A stretch of DNA of 64,000 bases, taken from Rhea pennata. Lineage: Eukaryota; Chordata; Aves; Rheiformes; Rheidae. Both the position numbers and the translations under genes were made by a program. The notes beneath the pieces were generated by a model. That model worked only from the letters and a program-made list of their open reading frames with translations, had not been told where the DNA came from and did no database searches. The stretch spans positions 69,289,582 to 69,353,581 of the forward strand of contig NC_084702.1 of NCBI RefSeq assembly GCF_028389875.1. The letters run 5' to 3'. Shown here piece after piece: positions 49,101 through 60,554 of this stretch; positions within the stretch are counted from its first letter, which is position 1; each line of letters opens with the position of its first letter.

Positions 49101-51982
49101 TTGCTCGCCAGGGAAAATGAAATTTCCACTTGTCATAAATTCATGAGTTTTTAAGAACTTAGTTATGAGAGAAACTGAAGCTATATAAAATAGATAAGGT
49201 AAATTGCTGTAACAGCTGCAGTATTAGAAATTATATTCTGGACTCGTTATAGACTATATGCTGTTCACAAACATTCTGTAATCCTCTGGCTTACATTAAT
49301 TTTGTTACTAGTAAAGTCAGCCAATGAATCATGAAGATATCTTGCATCTTACAAGAATTTTGATGAAAGAAATATTTGTTACTAAGGCTAAGTCTCAATT
49401 TTTTGATAAAAAGAGACAGAATGTCTTCCAGCTGAGCTGTAAATTGCTTCTGCAAGTTTATCTTGTTTTTCAGCAATATGTGCTTAGTTATTCCTGTGGC
49501 CAGGCTAAGAGAAACAAGCAGAACTTGGTAATTTCACATATCAGAGAGAAGGTAAAGGTGTGATTCTGCATCACCATGTAGTGTAAATTCAGTTACATAA
49601 GATGAATGTAGTGTAAACTTACACTGATATGAAAAGCAGAGATAGCCACTAAAGCTCTGAATATATATCGATATTCCTTTTATAGCATAGTATGATTTCT
49701 TTTTAAAAAGAAGGAAAAAAAAATAGGAAGTTGTTGAAAAAACATAGTTTACATCATTATGAAGGATTTTCCCAGGGTTGTCCATTGTGTGATTATGAAG
49801 TATTGTGTATTTTATTTAAAATATATTAATGCACTGTATTTGATACAGCCTTTTTATTAGGAAATACGTAAAGCAGAAGAATGGTTTCCTCATTACAGTT
49901 TAGAGATCCTCAGTTGCCCATAACTTTATTTGAATTTATTTTTCGTGGTGGGCCTCAGACATTGTACTAAAGCTCCAGAGACCCAGGTTCTTGCTACACC
50001 AAAACATTTACAATTGTGGTAATTACTATGCAAACTTAAAGTGCAGCTTTGGATGCATTTGTAGTAATACTGTGGTAGCAGTCTGGTTCTAATCACCCTT
50101 TTGATGAACCATCACTTTTTTTTTTTTTTAATAAAAACTGAGAGGGAGAAAAAACACTACATAGTTACTTTAATGAAAATTCTCTGTTAATTTGGAATAT
50201 TCTAAAGTTTAATTACCTGTGAGATTGAGAATAAATTGCATTTATGTAGAGTAGTGGTATACATTTTACGGCTGTCATTTGGGCCAAAATTAATCATACT
50301 CAGAATCGTCACACTTAGATGATTCTATTGTCATGTCATGGCAACATAATTTAAAAATTACTGTGCAATGTGCAGATAGCTTGGAAAAGAAAATTAGCAG
50401 GTTAGAAGAAGAAAATCCCAAGCAAAATACCACTAGGGATCCTAAAATCCTTTTAAACTACTATAGCTGAAATACTGTGAGAAACTGCTTATTTCTGTTT
50501 TATCAGATCAACATTGCTGATTTGTTGTTGGAATTTTATTGTTTTTTCTCTCTTGAAATAGGTGCCTAATTTCATTGCAGTTTGTCTGAGAAGTTCTGTA
50601 GGAATAGTCACTTGTAATTTGTTGCATTAATAAGTCAACTGCAGGTGTATCTCTCAATATAGCTATAGCATACAAGGGAGACTTAACTTTCCCCCCCCTT
50701 TTTTTTTAACTCACTGTTTCAAAGCTGTAGCGAGGTAAATTGTTGGCCTTTTCTAAAGAAAAATCCCTAGACCAAAATCTGAACAGGTCTTGATTGCTGT
50801 ACCAGATTCTCTGTGTAAAAGATACTTTGCTTTTGATTATTTTGGTGAACTATGTCATTCTGCGGTATCCCAAGCAATTCTGTGTTGTGTAATTGTTTCC
50901 CTGTTGACTCAGTTGCTCCTGCTGTGATTCTGTTTGCACCACAAATGTTTAGCACAAGGTGGAAAATGAGAAGCTGCAGTGCTTAAATGCTGTGAGTTCA
51001 TACTAATTAAAAGTTGAAGTCTTCAGTGGTTGGTGGAAATGAGCATGTAATATTAAATTCCAGGTTCTGCATATTGTTCTATTTTATTAGAGTGTGTAGG
51101 GTTAGATTCTGCCAATTTTCCATCTGGCATGATTTTCAAGTGTAATTGCGTAATACAGTAATGATAAAGTTATATTCATAATGGTCTGACTCCTAGAAGC
51201 CAAAACATAATAAATAAGCAAAGCAATACTTACCAAACCAGTGTTTCCAATTAGTAAGATTTCACGCAGTGAGACAGAATCACAGTTAGTATGTTGTTAC
51301 TTAGCTTTACTTGTGGAATGTAAATTTGTCTCACCTAGTTCTTAAGTAGATTGTTTAGCACCAATCATCTTTAGTAATATCTCTTGAGAAAAGATTAATC
51401 AGATTCATTTTGTGAGCATCAATAGCCTCAATTTAATTAGAGATGCTGAACCCATATGAGTAATATTTAATTAATTGTTATAGGATGGTAAGAATTGTAA
51501 TGAAGAGTAAATTTTAAGTTTAGAGATATCAGGTACATGTACTTGGTAACTTTTAGTGATCTTAATTTGGTATCCTTAGGAACTTCTAATAAGATGTGAA
51601 ACTGTTTATTTTGCCTTTTGGCTGTGTTGATTTTCTTTTGAATGTGAACTGTTGCGTGGCTGTATTCCTGAGTCTGAAGGTTGACAGTTTCTGTGTGTTT
51701 TTCTTTGCAGTACCAAAGTAAGATTTAAAAGAGTGTATTCATTTCCAAAAACACTATTTAGATTCTCTTTGATCAACAGTGAAACCCATTAAATATTATG
51801 GTAACTTTGTAATTTGGAGGAGACTGAGCCCCAAGAAGGACATGTAGTAGAGATTATCAGGGGAAAAAATGAACTTAAAGAGCAGAAGAAAGGACATTAT
51901 CTTATTTTCTTCTCCCCTCTATGTTTTAGTAGTTATATTTCTGCCCCTTTCAGTGATGAGGAAACTGTGGAAATAGCAGAAG

Positions 51983-52023
<41 letters not shown>

Positions 52024-54025
52024 TTTTCTGCCTATCTGAAGCTGAAGATGAGAGGAGTTCTGTGTCAATTCTGTATGCAAACAGGCATCTGGTAGGCAAG
52101 CCCATTATAAAACCTGGAAGTCCATCAGTAGCAGTCATAGCAACAGATACAAGGTTCAAAATTAAATGTTTACAGAGCTCCACGTTTTCTCTGCATTTTG
52201 CACAGAGCTGTTTTCTAAAAACTTTCGATTTTATGTCGGTTGGTAAAGCATTATGTTGATAACTATTCTCAAGCCCTTCTTAATTTCTCAAATTTGCATG
52301 TTTTTATACCTACGTTTTCTGCATTTTTTTCCCTGCTTCTTTCAAACTGCTATAGTTGTGATCATTTGGACAGCCTTCATTATACCACTTCAGAATTCTG
52401 TTCGATACTCTAGAGTCTGTACCCCTGTGTGTACTACCTCCACTTTTAAAGTGGGATTTAAATGCGTTTTCTATTATTTTTGTTCCTTACCTCCTTTTTG
52501 AGGTAAACCTTACAAGAAATGTTAACAATTCTTGCATCTCCTAGATGCCTATGGTAGGCTCCAGAATTGTTCTCATCTCCTGGATATCTGGCTGTCTAGG
52601 AGTTGTGGGACCTACAAGATGCCTGTTTTTCCAAGGCTGCGTTCCCTGCAACTGTAGGCAGCTAAGCAAATGTTTGTGGACAGAGTGCCAAAATAGTCCC
52701 TGGCAAAGGGAGCTGAAGACTATAAAAGAGCAGGTCTGTTTCCAAACATAGGAGAAATTAAAGTAGGAGATCAGAGGAATTAAGAGAACAGAAACAGAAC
52801 TGGGAAACTGGCCTCCCAGGAGCAAGGTAACTCCAGAGGTGGAGAAGAGGTGTACTGTGTACCTGGTGGTCCGTAAGACTGATCTAGAAACATGGTTCTT
52901 AAGCAGTCAGTCAGTGTAAGGGCTGCGAGTTTCAGTAGTCCCAAAGAGGAGCAGGAGGAGAGTTTGAGCCTTGCAGTGTGCTGTGAGGTGAGAGCAGCAG
53001 TCTCTGGGCAGCGGGACTTAGCCTGCAGGCAGCTGCAGCCATGCTGCCTCGTTCACATCTGGGCTGAGTATGTCCACACTATTGTCTCCTCTCCAGCATG
53101 AAATATCTAATTGCATTGGGCCCCAAATACTGCAGCTTGCTGAATGTCCAAGTAAGGCAGATTTATTGACTTCTGTGACTTAAGTATATTGCAATAGCCC
53201 TGGATTTATTCAATGGATGGTTGCAGCAGCTGGTGCTAAATGTGTTGCTACTGCCAGATAGATAACACAATCCCTATTACAGAAAATGTTCTCAGGACAA
53301 AATGTTCTTTCTAGGCAGCTGCTGCTGTTATAAGACATTTATGCAAACAAATGTTTATTGTGTGTACTTAGTTAGAAGGCCATAGTTGATGCAGTTTAGT
53401 TTAAGAGCAAATAATAGAGCATGACATTCTTCTTGTGTCTCCCTGTTCTCCTGTAATCATAGATATCCTAATGAAGTTTGAAGTGACTCTTAGTGTGTTG
53501 TGCAGCGTTGGACTGCCTGCAAAGTGCTAGTTTCTTGAGAAATGTATTTAGTTATGGGCAGCTCTTTAGTTTATCTAAGCTATGCTATTGTTAAATTTTG
53601 CTTTTCTCTTTTCAGGTCTTGGGCTAGATTCAGATAAACTTCCTAGTCAGTTGAGTTTCACTGACTGGCCCAAAATGAAGGAAATGTTTACATCCATATT
53701 TGCACAGAAGACACAAACTGAATGGTGCAGCATATTTGATGGCACTGATGCCTGCGTGACCCCTGTTTTATCCTTTGATGATGCTGCCTTGCATCAGCAT
53801 AACAAACAAAGAGGTTCTTTTATCAAAAATGATCAGGAAGAGATAAGTCCTAGACCTGCTCCTCTTCTTTCACGGACTCCTGCTGTTCCATCTGTTAAAA
53901 GAGATCCTTTTATAGGAGAACACTCAGAAGAGATACTTCTAGAATATGGATTTACTAAGCAAGAGATTGCTAAGCTGCATTCTGAAAAAGTAATAGAATT
54001 CAGTAAACCAAAAGCTAATTTGTAA
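35913..54025 (+). CDS. AMACR: Alpha-methylacyl-CoA racemase, five coding exons
   Basis: Interconverts (R)- and (S)-2-methyl-branched acyl-CoAs, such as pristanoyl-CoA and bile-acid intermediates, so that peroxisomal beta-oxidation can proceed. Coding exons are 35913-36162, 37577-37720, 40554-40714, 45439-45625 and 53616-54025, all GT-AG with matching phases. The product is 383 residues; human AMACR has 382. It belongs to the class III CoA-transferase (CaiB/BaiF) fold. Catalytic residues known from the family are in place: His123 (AGHDINFL), Asp153 (NLLADFAGG) and Glu238 ([10 protein letters not shown]). The N-terminus [16 protein letters not shown] matches the family. The last four residues are KANL, a PTS1-like peroxisomal signal; human has KASL. 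The start has a near-ideal Kozak context (GCCGCCATGG). Mammalian AMACR is also sent to mitochondria, which I assume but cannot see here. Confidence 0.98.
36163..37576 (+). other. AMACR: AMACR intron 1
   Basis: The first 100 bases are G-rich, with repeated CTGGG units at 36181-36210 that could form a G-quadruplex in the sense strand. The rest is ordinary AT-rich sequence. Confidence 0.9.
37577..37720 (+). CDS. AMACR: AMACR coding exon 2
   Basis: 144 bases, phase 1 in and out. The acceptor is TTTTTTCAG and the donor GTAGGC. It encodes [31 protein letters not shown] and [11 protein letters not shown], including catalytic His123. Confidence 0.97.
37721..40553 (+). other. AMACR: AMACR intron 2
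   Basis: AT-rich intron; no exon or transposon recognised. Confidence 0.9.
40554..40714 (+). CDS. AMACR: AMACR coding exon 3
   Basis: 161 bases, phase 1 in and phase 0 out at ATG|GTAAGT. It encodes [32 protein letters not shown] and [11 protein letters not shown], including catalytic Asp153. Confidence 0.97.
41540..42480 (+). mobile_element. Decayed CR1 LINE fragment (3' part of reverse transcriptase)
   Basis: Non-LTR retrotransposon remnant, 5'-truncated, reading forward. Recognisable landmarks of avian and reptilian CR1 elements: a remnant of the YLDFSKAFDT motif at about 41570-41605; a remnant of the FINDL(D) stretch (TNNLND) near 41770; GATGACAGGATTAAAATT near 41850; GGGTTTATAGTAGTCACAAG near 42010; and AAAATGATTGTGAAT followed by AAAACATGACC near 42280-42310. 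Many stops and indels show it is long dead. No intact CR1 3' end was found. Coordinates are approximate. Confidence 0.75.
43084..43114. repeat. Poly(T) tract, 31 bases
   Basis: Uninterrupted T run in AMACR intron 3, about 300 bases before the SINE. It may be the A-tail of a reverse-oriented retroposon. Confidence 0.92.
43414..43546 (+). mobile_element. tRNA-Ile-derived SINE with CR1 tail (TguSINE1-like)
   Basis: Short composite retroposon. The head, 43414-43482, resembles tRNA-Ile: TTAGCTCAGTTAGAGTGTGG carries the pol III A box, GCCAAGGTCG follows, and the B box GGTTCGGTCC is at 43464-43473. The tail, 43492-43546, is the avian CR1 3' end (GGACTAGATGATCTCC, AGGTCCCTTCCAACC, then CCTATGATTC). 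The head supplies an internal pol III promoter and the tail is what CR1 reverse transcriptase recognises. This layout is that of TguSINE1, described from zebra finch. The head has lost bases in the D-loop and anticodon region, so it is not a working tRNA gene. No clear target-site duplication was seen. Confidence 0.88.
45439..45625 (+). CDS. AMACR: AMACR coding exon 4
   Basis: 187 bases, phase 0 in and phase 1 out. The acceptor is TTGAAG and the donor GTAAG. It encodes [31 protein letters not shown] and [16 protein letters not shown], including catalytic Glu238. Confidence 0.97.
45626..53615 (+). other. AMACR: AMACR intron 4
   Basis: 8-kb intron, AT-rich, with one 35-base poly(A) tract. No internal gene recognised. 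Confidence 0.9.
51986..52020. repeat. Poly(A) tract, 35 bases
   Basis: Uninterrupted A run in AMACR intron 4. It looks like a retroposon tail, but I do not recognise the sequence before it. Confidence 0.92.
53616..54025 (+). CDS. AMACR: AMACR coding exon 5 (last)
   Basis: Entered in phase 1 after TTTTCAG; the stop TAA is at 54023-54025. It encodes [44 protein letters not shown] and [14 protein letters not shown], and ends KANL. The family motif [13 protein letters not shown] is intact. Confidence 0.97.
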
Positions 54026-54804
54026 TCTCTAACTATGCAAAGAAGAATTTCAGGCTGATGGAGTAAGATTTTATGCATCAAAACTGAATTAGATAACAAA
54101 TAAGTGCTTATATGATATTGATTTTAAAAGAATGTTTTGAATGAATGAAGTTTTAAATTTAATTGAAGTCAGTAGGAGTTAAGTACCTGTATACCTGGGT
54201 GACTTCCACTGGAGTGTACAAACTGTGTTCCTGATAAGTCTAGAATGTTACTGAAATTGTGTTCTGAAGATCTACACTGATGGTTTACTAAGCAGATGTA
54301 AATCCTCATAATGCTTCTTTAAATAGCATATCCTGTGAAATGCTTGTTTATTTTAGTTCTTAGTTACACTGTTGCTTTGTAATATATTTTGTAATTACTT
54401 GAAGGTAATACTTTTCATAAAATACAGTTATGTGCTTCCATAAATGGACAATTGTGCTGTTTACTCATAGATTTGAAAGGATTTTTATCTCTATTGTGCT
54501 GATTCATTTGCATTTTCATGCCAAAACAATTGTCCATATAATGCTGTTTCCTTATGCTCTGCTATAGAGTTGTTTTGACAGTTCTGTTTAAGAGCCTGAT
54601 GACATTTCCTTAATGCAGTCATGTGATTAAATTACATTTGGAATTTCAATTTGTCTGGAAAATTGCTTCAAGGTGAAATTTGTTGTTAAAATAGCTGCCG
54701 AGAATTAATCATTTCCTCTCTTTTTGGAAAAATGGAAAAGAAGAAGCTTAGCTGCACAAGTTGTAAACAATGGTTATTCCATGCTCGTTGTGATCTCCTT
54801 CAAA

Positions 54805-55220
54805 ATTAAAGTTATGTAAAACGGCCTTTGTTCTTCAACTTGAAAATAATTATGTTTTTAGAAAGAATTATCTATATGGCCCTAATACAGTTTTCTTTAG
54901 TCTGGCATGTCAAGACTTATGCTACAAAGGGTTACCTAATTTCTGTTGTGTAGTGTTTATTAGTGCTAAATACTAGTCTGTTACTTACAAAAACTTCCAA
55001 AGCTGAGATATGTATATTTGACATATGTCATGCCAAACTGTCAGACTTACTACTACAAAAAAAACCTTTTACATTTTACTCTGTGAACTCCTGCATGGGA
55101 GCAAGAATTATCTAGTAGGTCCTGACAAATTAGATAAAAAAAAAATAGCAAAAGACATTTAAGTTTCCAGCTGGTAACAACTCTAATGAATTGCTGAATA
55201 TTATGTACCTTTGCAATAAA
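54805..55220 (+). terminator. AMACR: AMACR poly(A) signals
   Basis: ATTAAA at 54805-54810 is followed by T/G-rich sequence, and AATAAA lies at 55215-55220. They would give 3' UTRs of roughly 0.8 and 1.2 kb. Alternative polyadenylation is possible; the second matches the consensus better. Confidence 0.5.
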
Positions 55221-55239
55221 ATTTGAGAATTTTCTCTAT

Positions 55240-56197
55240 CTCAGATGTATCTGGTTACATCAGAGGACAATCAGCATTGTCAAGTGTAATCTACAGTGCG
55301 TCTCGGTTTTGACCCAACACCGTTGAGGCCAATTTGAAAAGTCCTGTTAACTTCAGTATAGATTGGATTAGCTGCCTCACTCTGGTGGCTGAGTGACTCT
55401 ATGGTTTTGGTATGTCACTACAGATTTCTGTTGAATCCTCCAGTTCTCTTGCCAAAAATACTACTACTTCTGTGGCAGGTAAGACTATTAAAAAAAAATT
55501 AGATGATCTTGATCCGCTTTATTTTTTTCAGAAACAAAGAAAATAATCAGTTGCATTGAGGGTGGCACACAACCAACACAGAAATATTCAACAGTTGCCT
55601 TTTGACAGACTTCTGTCAAGCTTTTTTATCTGTCACTAACACTGCAGGGTAGTAGATAGGGTAAGGTCACTTACACTCCAGGGTAAGATAATTTGCTTAT
55701 CTTCCTAAAGTGCATTGAAATCCTTTGCTGAACATATGAATATAGATCCCCCCCCCCCAGCCACCCTTCTAATCACCAGGAAATTGGGATGCTGTGTTGT
55801 GCTCAGGCTGCTCGCTGGACGGAAAAAGGGCTCTAGGTTCTGGGTATCGTCGTTGTCTTACAGAAACCAGCAGAACAGCTTGTGTCCGGCTAGTCCTGCG
55901 CCTCACCCGTGTGATGTGGAGGTACCCCGTCTGTGCCTGTTCCCCACTTTAACAATCATCATCTAGTTATGGCTGGGAGCTGTGCGGACACCCACGAGAG
56001 CAGATCGGCAAATGCTAACGCATGCTTCCCCGCCCCCTTCCTTTCATAACTTGTGATCGCAGAGCCATGAAAGTATGCGAGTCCCTCCCCCAGCGCGGAC
56101 CGACTTCCCCGGGCATATGATCTGGGCTCCATGTCAGCCGGAGCAGGCAGCACTGACTTCCCCGCCAGCGGCCGACGTGTTGGACTTAGCCAGAGCG
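55240..56197 (+). other. AMACR-SLC45A2 intergenic region and SLC45A2 5' flank
   Basis: About 1 kb between the last AMACR poly(A) signal and the SLC45A2 start. GC content rises from about 55780 on. I see no TATA box. E-box-like CATATG sites lie at 55022-55027, inside the AMACR 3' UTR, and at 56113-56118; I cannot show they are functional. Confidence 0.6.
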
Positions 56198-56633
56198 ATG
56201 ACCTTAACAAAAGAGAGTTTCTATGGGGCTCCTCTACCCCCTTCTGAGGTGGCCAAGGCTGACATGGACAACAGCAGGGAGGAGGAGGCTATGCTGCAGT
56301 CTGTGGCAAGGACTGGAACAGTGGAGCCAGGCAAACAAGGGACAGGAAGGCTGGTCATGCACAGCATGGCAATGTTTGGCCGCGAGTTCTGCTACGCCGT
56401 GGAGGCCGCCTTCGTCACGCCGGTGCTGCTCACTGTAGGGCTGCCCAAGAACCTCTACAGCCTGGTGTGGCTCATCAGCCCTGTCCTGGGCTTTGTACTG
56501 CAGCCCGTGGTAGGTTCAGCCAGTGATCACTGCTCATCTAGCTGGGGCAGGAGGCGACCTTACATTCTGGGTCTGGGCATCATAATGCTGTTAGGCATGG
56601 CTTTGTACCTCAATGGGGACGTGATGATCTCAG
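56198..56633 (+). CDS. SLC45A2: SLC45A2 exon 1
   Basis: Encodes residues 1-145 plus one base; the donor is TCAG|GTGAGT. The first 53 residues before MHSMAM are 17 longer than in human and share little with it. From MHSMAM on, the match to mammalian MATP is close. Confidence 0.93.
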
Positions 56634-59600
56634 GTGAGTGAGGGGCGTGTGCTGTGCTGACAAAATAAACTCATGCTAGCCTTTTGAATCCCAAAGATTC
56701 AGATTTTTCCCTCTTAAAATTGAGTATTGCATTACTCAGCTGCTTCGGAGGAGCTGAGGAAAAGTATGATCTTTATACCAGCTCAATCCTGATACTGCCT
56801 GTTACATACTGACTGTTCTGTAGTTTGTCCATGCGATTACTATGTACTGTATGTTGATGTGATCGCTCACCAGTTTGTAAAAGCCAAGTGCTGCTTGCGC
56901 CCAGAGGGTTTTAAGAACTAAAATATGTCATATTAAATTTAACGGTAGATGTTGCTTGTATAATGCAGTACACATCCAAACTGAGTATGTATTAATCCCT
57001 ATTTGAGATGTGTTGGCATTCAAAATATATACCTGTAATTACTGCAGCACTGACTTGACTCAGGGACGTGTTGTGTTTGTGAATAATAGAAATCAACAAC
57101 TTTTTGGAAGCTGTTGCAATAGGAATGTGCAAAATCAAATAGGATTGACATCCCTAGATGCTGTTGGTATTTCAGTTGCAACTTTCTCAGTCTTGATGTT
57201 GTCATTGTGATTTGTCAGTGTGGGGAGGAGTGTGTCTTTATAGATTGATTTATCCTCTGTTCCTGGGTATCATTGATGTATATACTGGCATTCATGTGCC
57301 CAAAAAAGAGATGTCATAGTTTGTGATCATCTGAAACAGTGGAAGGAAGGGATAAATAATGTGAAATAAAAAAAGCAATACAAAATGTGATTGAGGCTAC
57401 TAGAGCATGCAATGCATGTATAAAGGAAAAAAAAGAAAACCTAGTGATGCTCTTGACTGTGGAGTACCTGGAGCTTGTGCTGACCCAAGGCAGTAAGTCT
57501 CAGCCCTGCACAAACTCAGCTGTGCTTCTTCTTGGATATCAGCTGGCACAGGTGGATACAGCTCTTGTGTCACTGCTCTCCCATAGAGAACTGAGAAATG
57601 TTTTTATTTGGAAGTACCAAAAAGGATAAAAATTGATTTTTGAAGAACATGGCACTGTTGTATACAGAAAAATACTTGTAAAGCAAGTGAAAGTTGTCAG
57701 AATTTGTTTTTTTTTTCTTTTTGTAGCTTTCATCGCTGAGAGAGACAAGCGGCAGACATGGGCAATAGTCACTACCATGGTCGGAGTAGTGCTTTTTGAC
57801 TTTGCAGCTGACTTTATTGATGGCCCAATCAAAGCGTATTTATTTGATGTCTGCTCTCATCAGGAAAAAGAGAAGGGTCTGCATTACCATGCCCTCCTTA
57901 CAGGTACTCAGATCCCTTCTTTTCCTCCCTACCTGTGGATGGAGGGGAAGGCAATTGCATGGATTTTATTCTGACTGTGTTTCTAATCTTCAATGAACTG
58001 ATCATCTGATCCTGCGTTCAGTCACGAGTCTTTTGTTGCTGGGTTTTTACTACTCCAAAGAACAGCAACTTGTGATTGCTGCTACAGCGGTTCTGCTGCA
58101 GAAGGCTAAATATTTACAGCAACATACCTGTGGTTAAATTAAGAGCAATTAATTGTTTTAGAAAGCAAAGTGGTGTGTATTTACTTTGTTCTGATTTTTA
58201 AAAAAACTTTTTGGTGAAGCAAAAATTAAGGAATGCAACTTGTTTCCTTGCCACAGAAGGTTAAAAATAAACAACATTTTGGCTCAGTATATGACGCAGA
58301 GCAAGCGATACACAAAGCTGTATGGTTGGTTCGCATTTGTCAGCAATGCTTCAATATATACTAGCCTCTTGTACAAAGATAGAGACCCTGTGTAAAATTC
58401 ATAGCTTCATAACTTTCACAAAACAACATTGAGTTCAGTCCAGGCCCTTGTTTCATTTGATGGCATTTAAACATGTTTTGAAATGTTGCAGTTACGTGGT
58501 CCAGCACCTTCTAAACCCTTCCTGATAGTTAATTGCTCTTTTCTTAAAATCCTCCCGCGACAGAGATTCTCTAGCCCCTATAAGGCAAGCTATTGCTGCG
58601 CTTCACTGGCTTTACCGTAAGGCAGTTTTCCCTAAAATCTAACCTTCATATCTATTCCCTACAACTTAGATTCATTGCTCCTTGTACTATCCAGAGTAGA
58701 CACAGAAAGTATCCTTCTTTTTGCCTCTCTTCTCTAGCTTCTGTTTCAGATACTGAGTTATTTTGGCTCCCAGTTTAGTTCCTTCTTTTTACACTAAATA
58801 TCCCCAAGATTTTGCTCATCACTTTTAAGGTCCAAACATGAAGCCAAATATTTTGCAGTTAAGGACTTATGATCACTGAGAAGAGATGCTGCATGTATCC
58901 GATGTACAACACTCCCACTGCGCATTCCAGTATCATAACTTTTAGTCAAAAGAGTATATAAAGATCTCAAATATAAAACTTTGACCACTGTGCAAAAATT
59001 TAGTGTTGTATTTCTTCAAGAAGATCACTACCAGCTTAGTTGTTTTTCGTTAGAACAAGCACAGGTGCAGTCCCTCTGAAGCCCAGTAGAACGAGCCAGG
59101 ATACAGCCCCTCTACCGTTCAGTGGGTGAAGGAAGGCCGTAATCAGACCCAAAAGGGAAGGAAGTACAGAAATCGCAGAATGAAAGTACAATCACATGGT
59201 TGCTAGGTCAAGCAGAGGTAGGTCCTTTTACCTCCATTTCTTTTTTGTTCGGCAGACTGGTTCTGCCATACCCTGTCTCAGTTCTCCTAGGCAGAAGAGT
59301 AGAAATACTTGCCATTCCTTTAGATGCTTCCGTGCTGGTTGACATTTCACACCGTTCAGAATCACCTGGTTATCAAGATGTCAGGACCGTACAAAGCTGC
59401 TTCCGGGACCAAAGCTCTGTGCTGTACATGATGCACATTTTCCTGTGTTACTGAAACAGCGTGCACTAATAACAAAAAAAGAAACTGTATTAAAAAAAGC
59501 TGAATTCTAATTTTACTGACTTCAAGAGACAAGATAGTATTCTCTTTTTTTTACTCTGATTTTTGTTTCCTGAGATGATGAAAACAAGTAAAACGAAATT

Positions 59601-60554
59601 CACATTTGTATGTGTTCTTTTTTTTCCTTTTTCTAGAGATAAGGTACTTGGATTGTGATGATTACAAAGAAATGTTTTTGATTTTGTTTCCTTTTTGAAA
59701 ATTTCACATGGAGGCAGTATTTCAGTTTGTGCTCATCTGTATAAAATATGTTTTACAAGGTTAAAGTACAGATAGCCTTGATATAATACAAAAATTCTAT
59801 TTAGTCTGTTCTGTGAAATCTTTTATATTTATGGCACACTAAAAACAAATGGCTATGGAGTTTTGTTTTGTATTAGGCATTGTTTCAGAGAGAAGAAAGC
59901 CTCAGAGAAATGTTTCTGAATAAGACTCAGAGAATATTTGCTACAAAAGGGGTAGAGAGCCGTGTTGCTATATGCTCAGCCATTTCATGGAGAGCTTTGT
60001 CCACCGGAGCTGGAGAGGTTTTTCAGGACACATTTGGTAATTGTTCACATGTGTGATTAGCTCAGTGTTCTTCTTCCCACATTTATTGATATCTGAAGGG
60101 CAATTATTCAGTCATTTCTAGAGATCATGTTGAGCATAACATGTATTGTTCATTTATTTTAAAATTGCCAATAATTTAGTTTTGTCTTCCCTGCTTTTTT
60201 TTTTCTTTTTCTTTTTTCTTTTTCCCTGTAGGTTTGGGAGGAGCCCTAGGTTACCTGACAGGTGCTATAGACTGGAGTCAGACTATACTGGGACATCACT
60301 TGATATCGGAATTCCAGGTGATGTTCTTCTTCGCAGCCTTAGTTTTCCTAGTCTGCCTTACTGTACACTTGTGCAGTATCCCTGAAGTCCCTCTCAGATA
60401 TGACAGTGAAGAGACCAAGTTCTTGTTGGAAGTGGATGAACCTTGTCAGTATAACTCCATACAGGAAATTAAGAATGGTTGCTTAAAATCGGCGTGTACT
60501 GAAATAAAGGCTGCACCTAAACCAAGGAAATCCTCTGGTCCATCCCATACAGAA
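56198..60554 (+). CDS. SLC45A2: Membrane-associated transporter protein MATP/SLC45A2, exons 1-3 (partial)
   Basis: Melanosomal membrane transporter of the sucrose/H+ symporter-like MFS family, needed for melanosome pH and tyrosinase activity; known as AIM1, and as the Z-linked Silver locus in chicken. Exons present are 56198-56633, 57727-57903 and 60232-60554, in phase, giving the first 312 residues. Human SLC45A2 has 530 residues and seven exons, so exons 4-7 lie beyond 64000. Visible: the N-terminal cytoplasmic stretch, [19 protein letters not shown] into TM1, TM2 (about 86-104), the family signature WGRRRP at 116-121, TM3 (122-139), TM4 with [22 protein letters not shown]5 ([15 protein letters not shown]), TM6 ([18 protein letters not shown]), then a hydrophilic loop. 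The start at 56198 has a purine at -3. The frame is also open back to an ATG at 56075, so the true start is not certain. Confidence 0.96.
56634..57726 (+). other. SLC45A2: SLC45A2 intron 1
   Basis: AT-rich intron; nothing recognised. Confidence 0.88.
57727..57903 (+). CDS. SLC45A2: SLC45A2 exon 2
   Basis: 177 bases, phase 1 in and out. The acceptor is TTTTTGTAG and the donor GTACTC. It encodes [18 protein letters not shown] and [16 protein letters not shown], followed by [16 protein letters not shown] and LHYHALLT. The [19 protein letters not shown] block is nearly invariant in MATP. Confidence 0.95.
57904..60231 (+). other. SLC45A2: SLC45A2 intron 2
   Basis: AT-rich intron ending in a long C/T tract before exon 3; no repeat family recognised. 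Confidence 0.88.
60232..60554 (+). CDS. SLC45A2: SLC45A2 exon 3
   Basis: 323 bases, phase 1 in and phase 0 out at GAA|GTAAGT, with a long pyrimidine tract before the acceptor. It encodes [17 protein letters not shown]6 ([17 protein letters not shown]) and the central cytoplasmic loop with [10 protein letters not shown]. The loop is much less conserved than the membrane segments. Confidence 0.95.
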
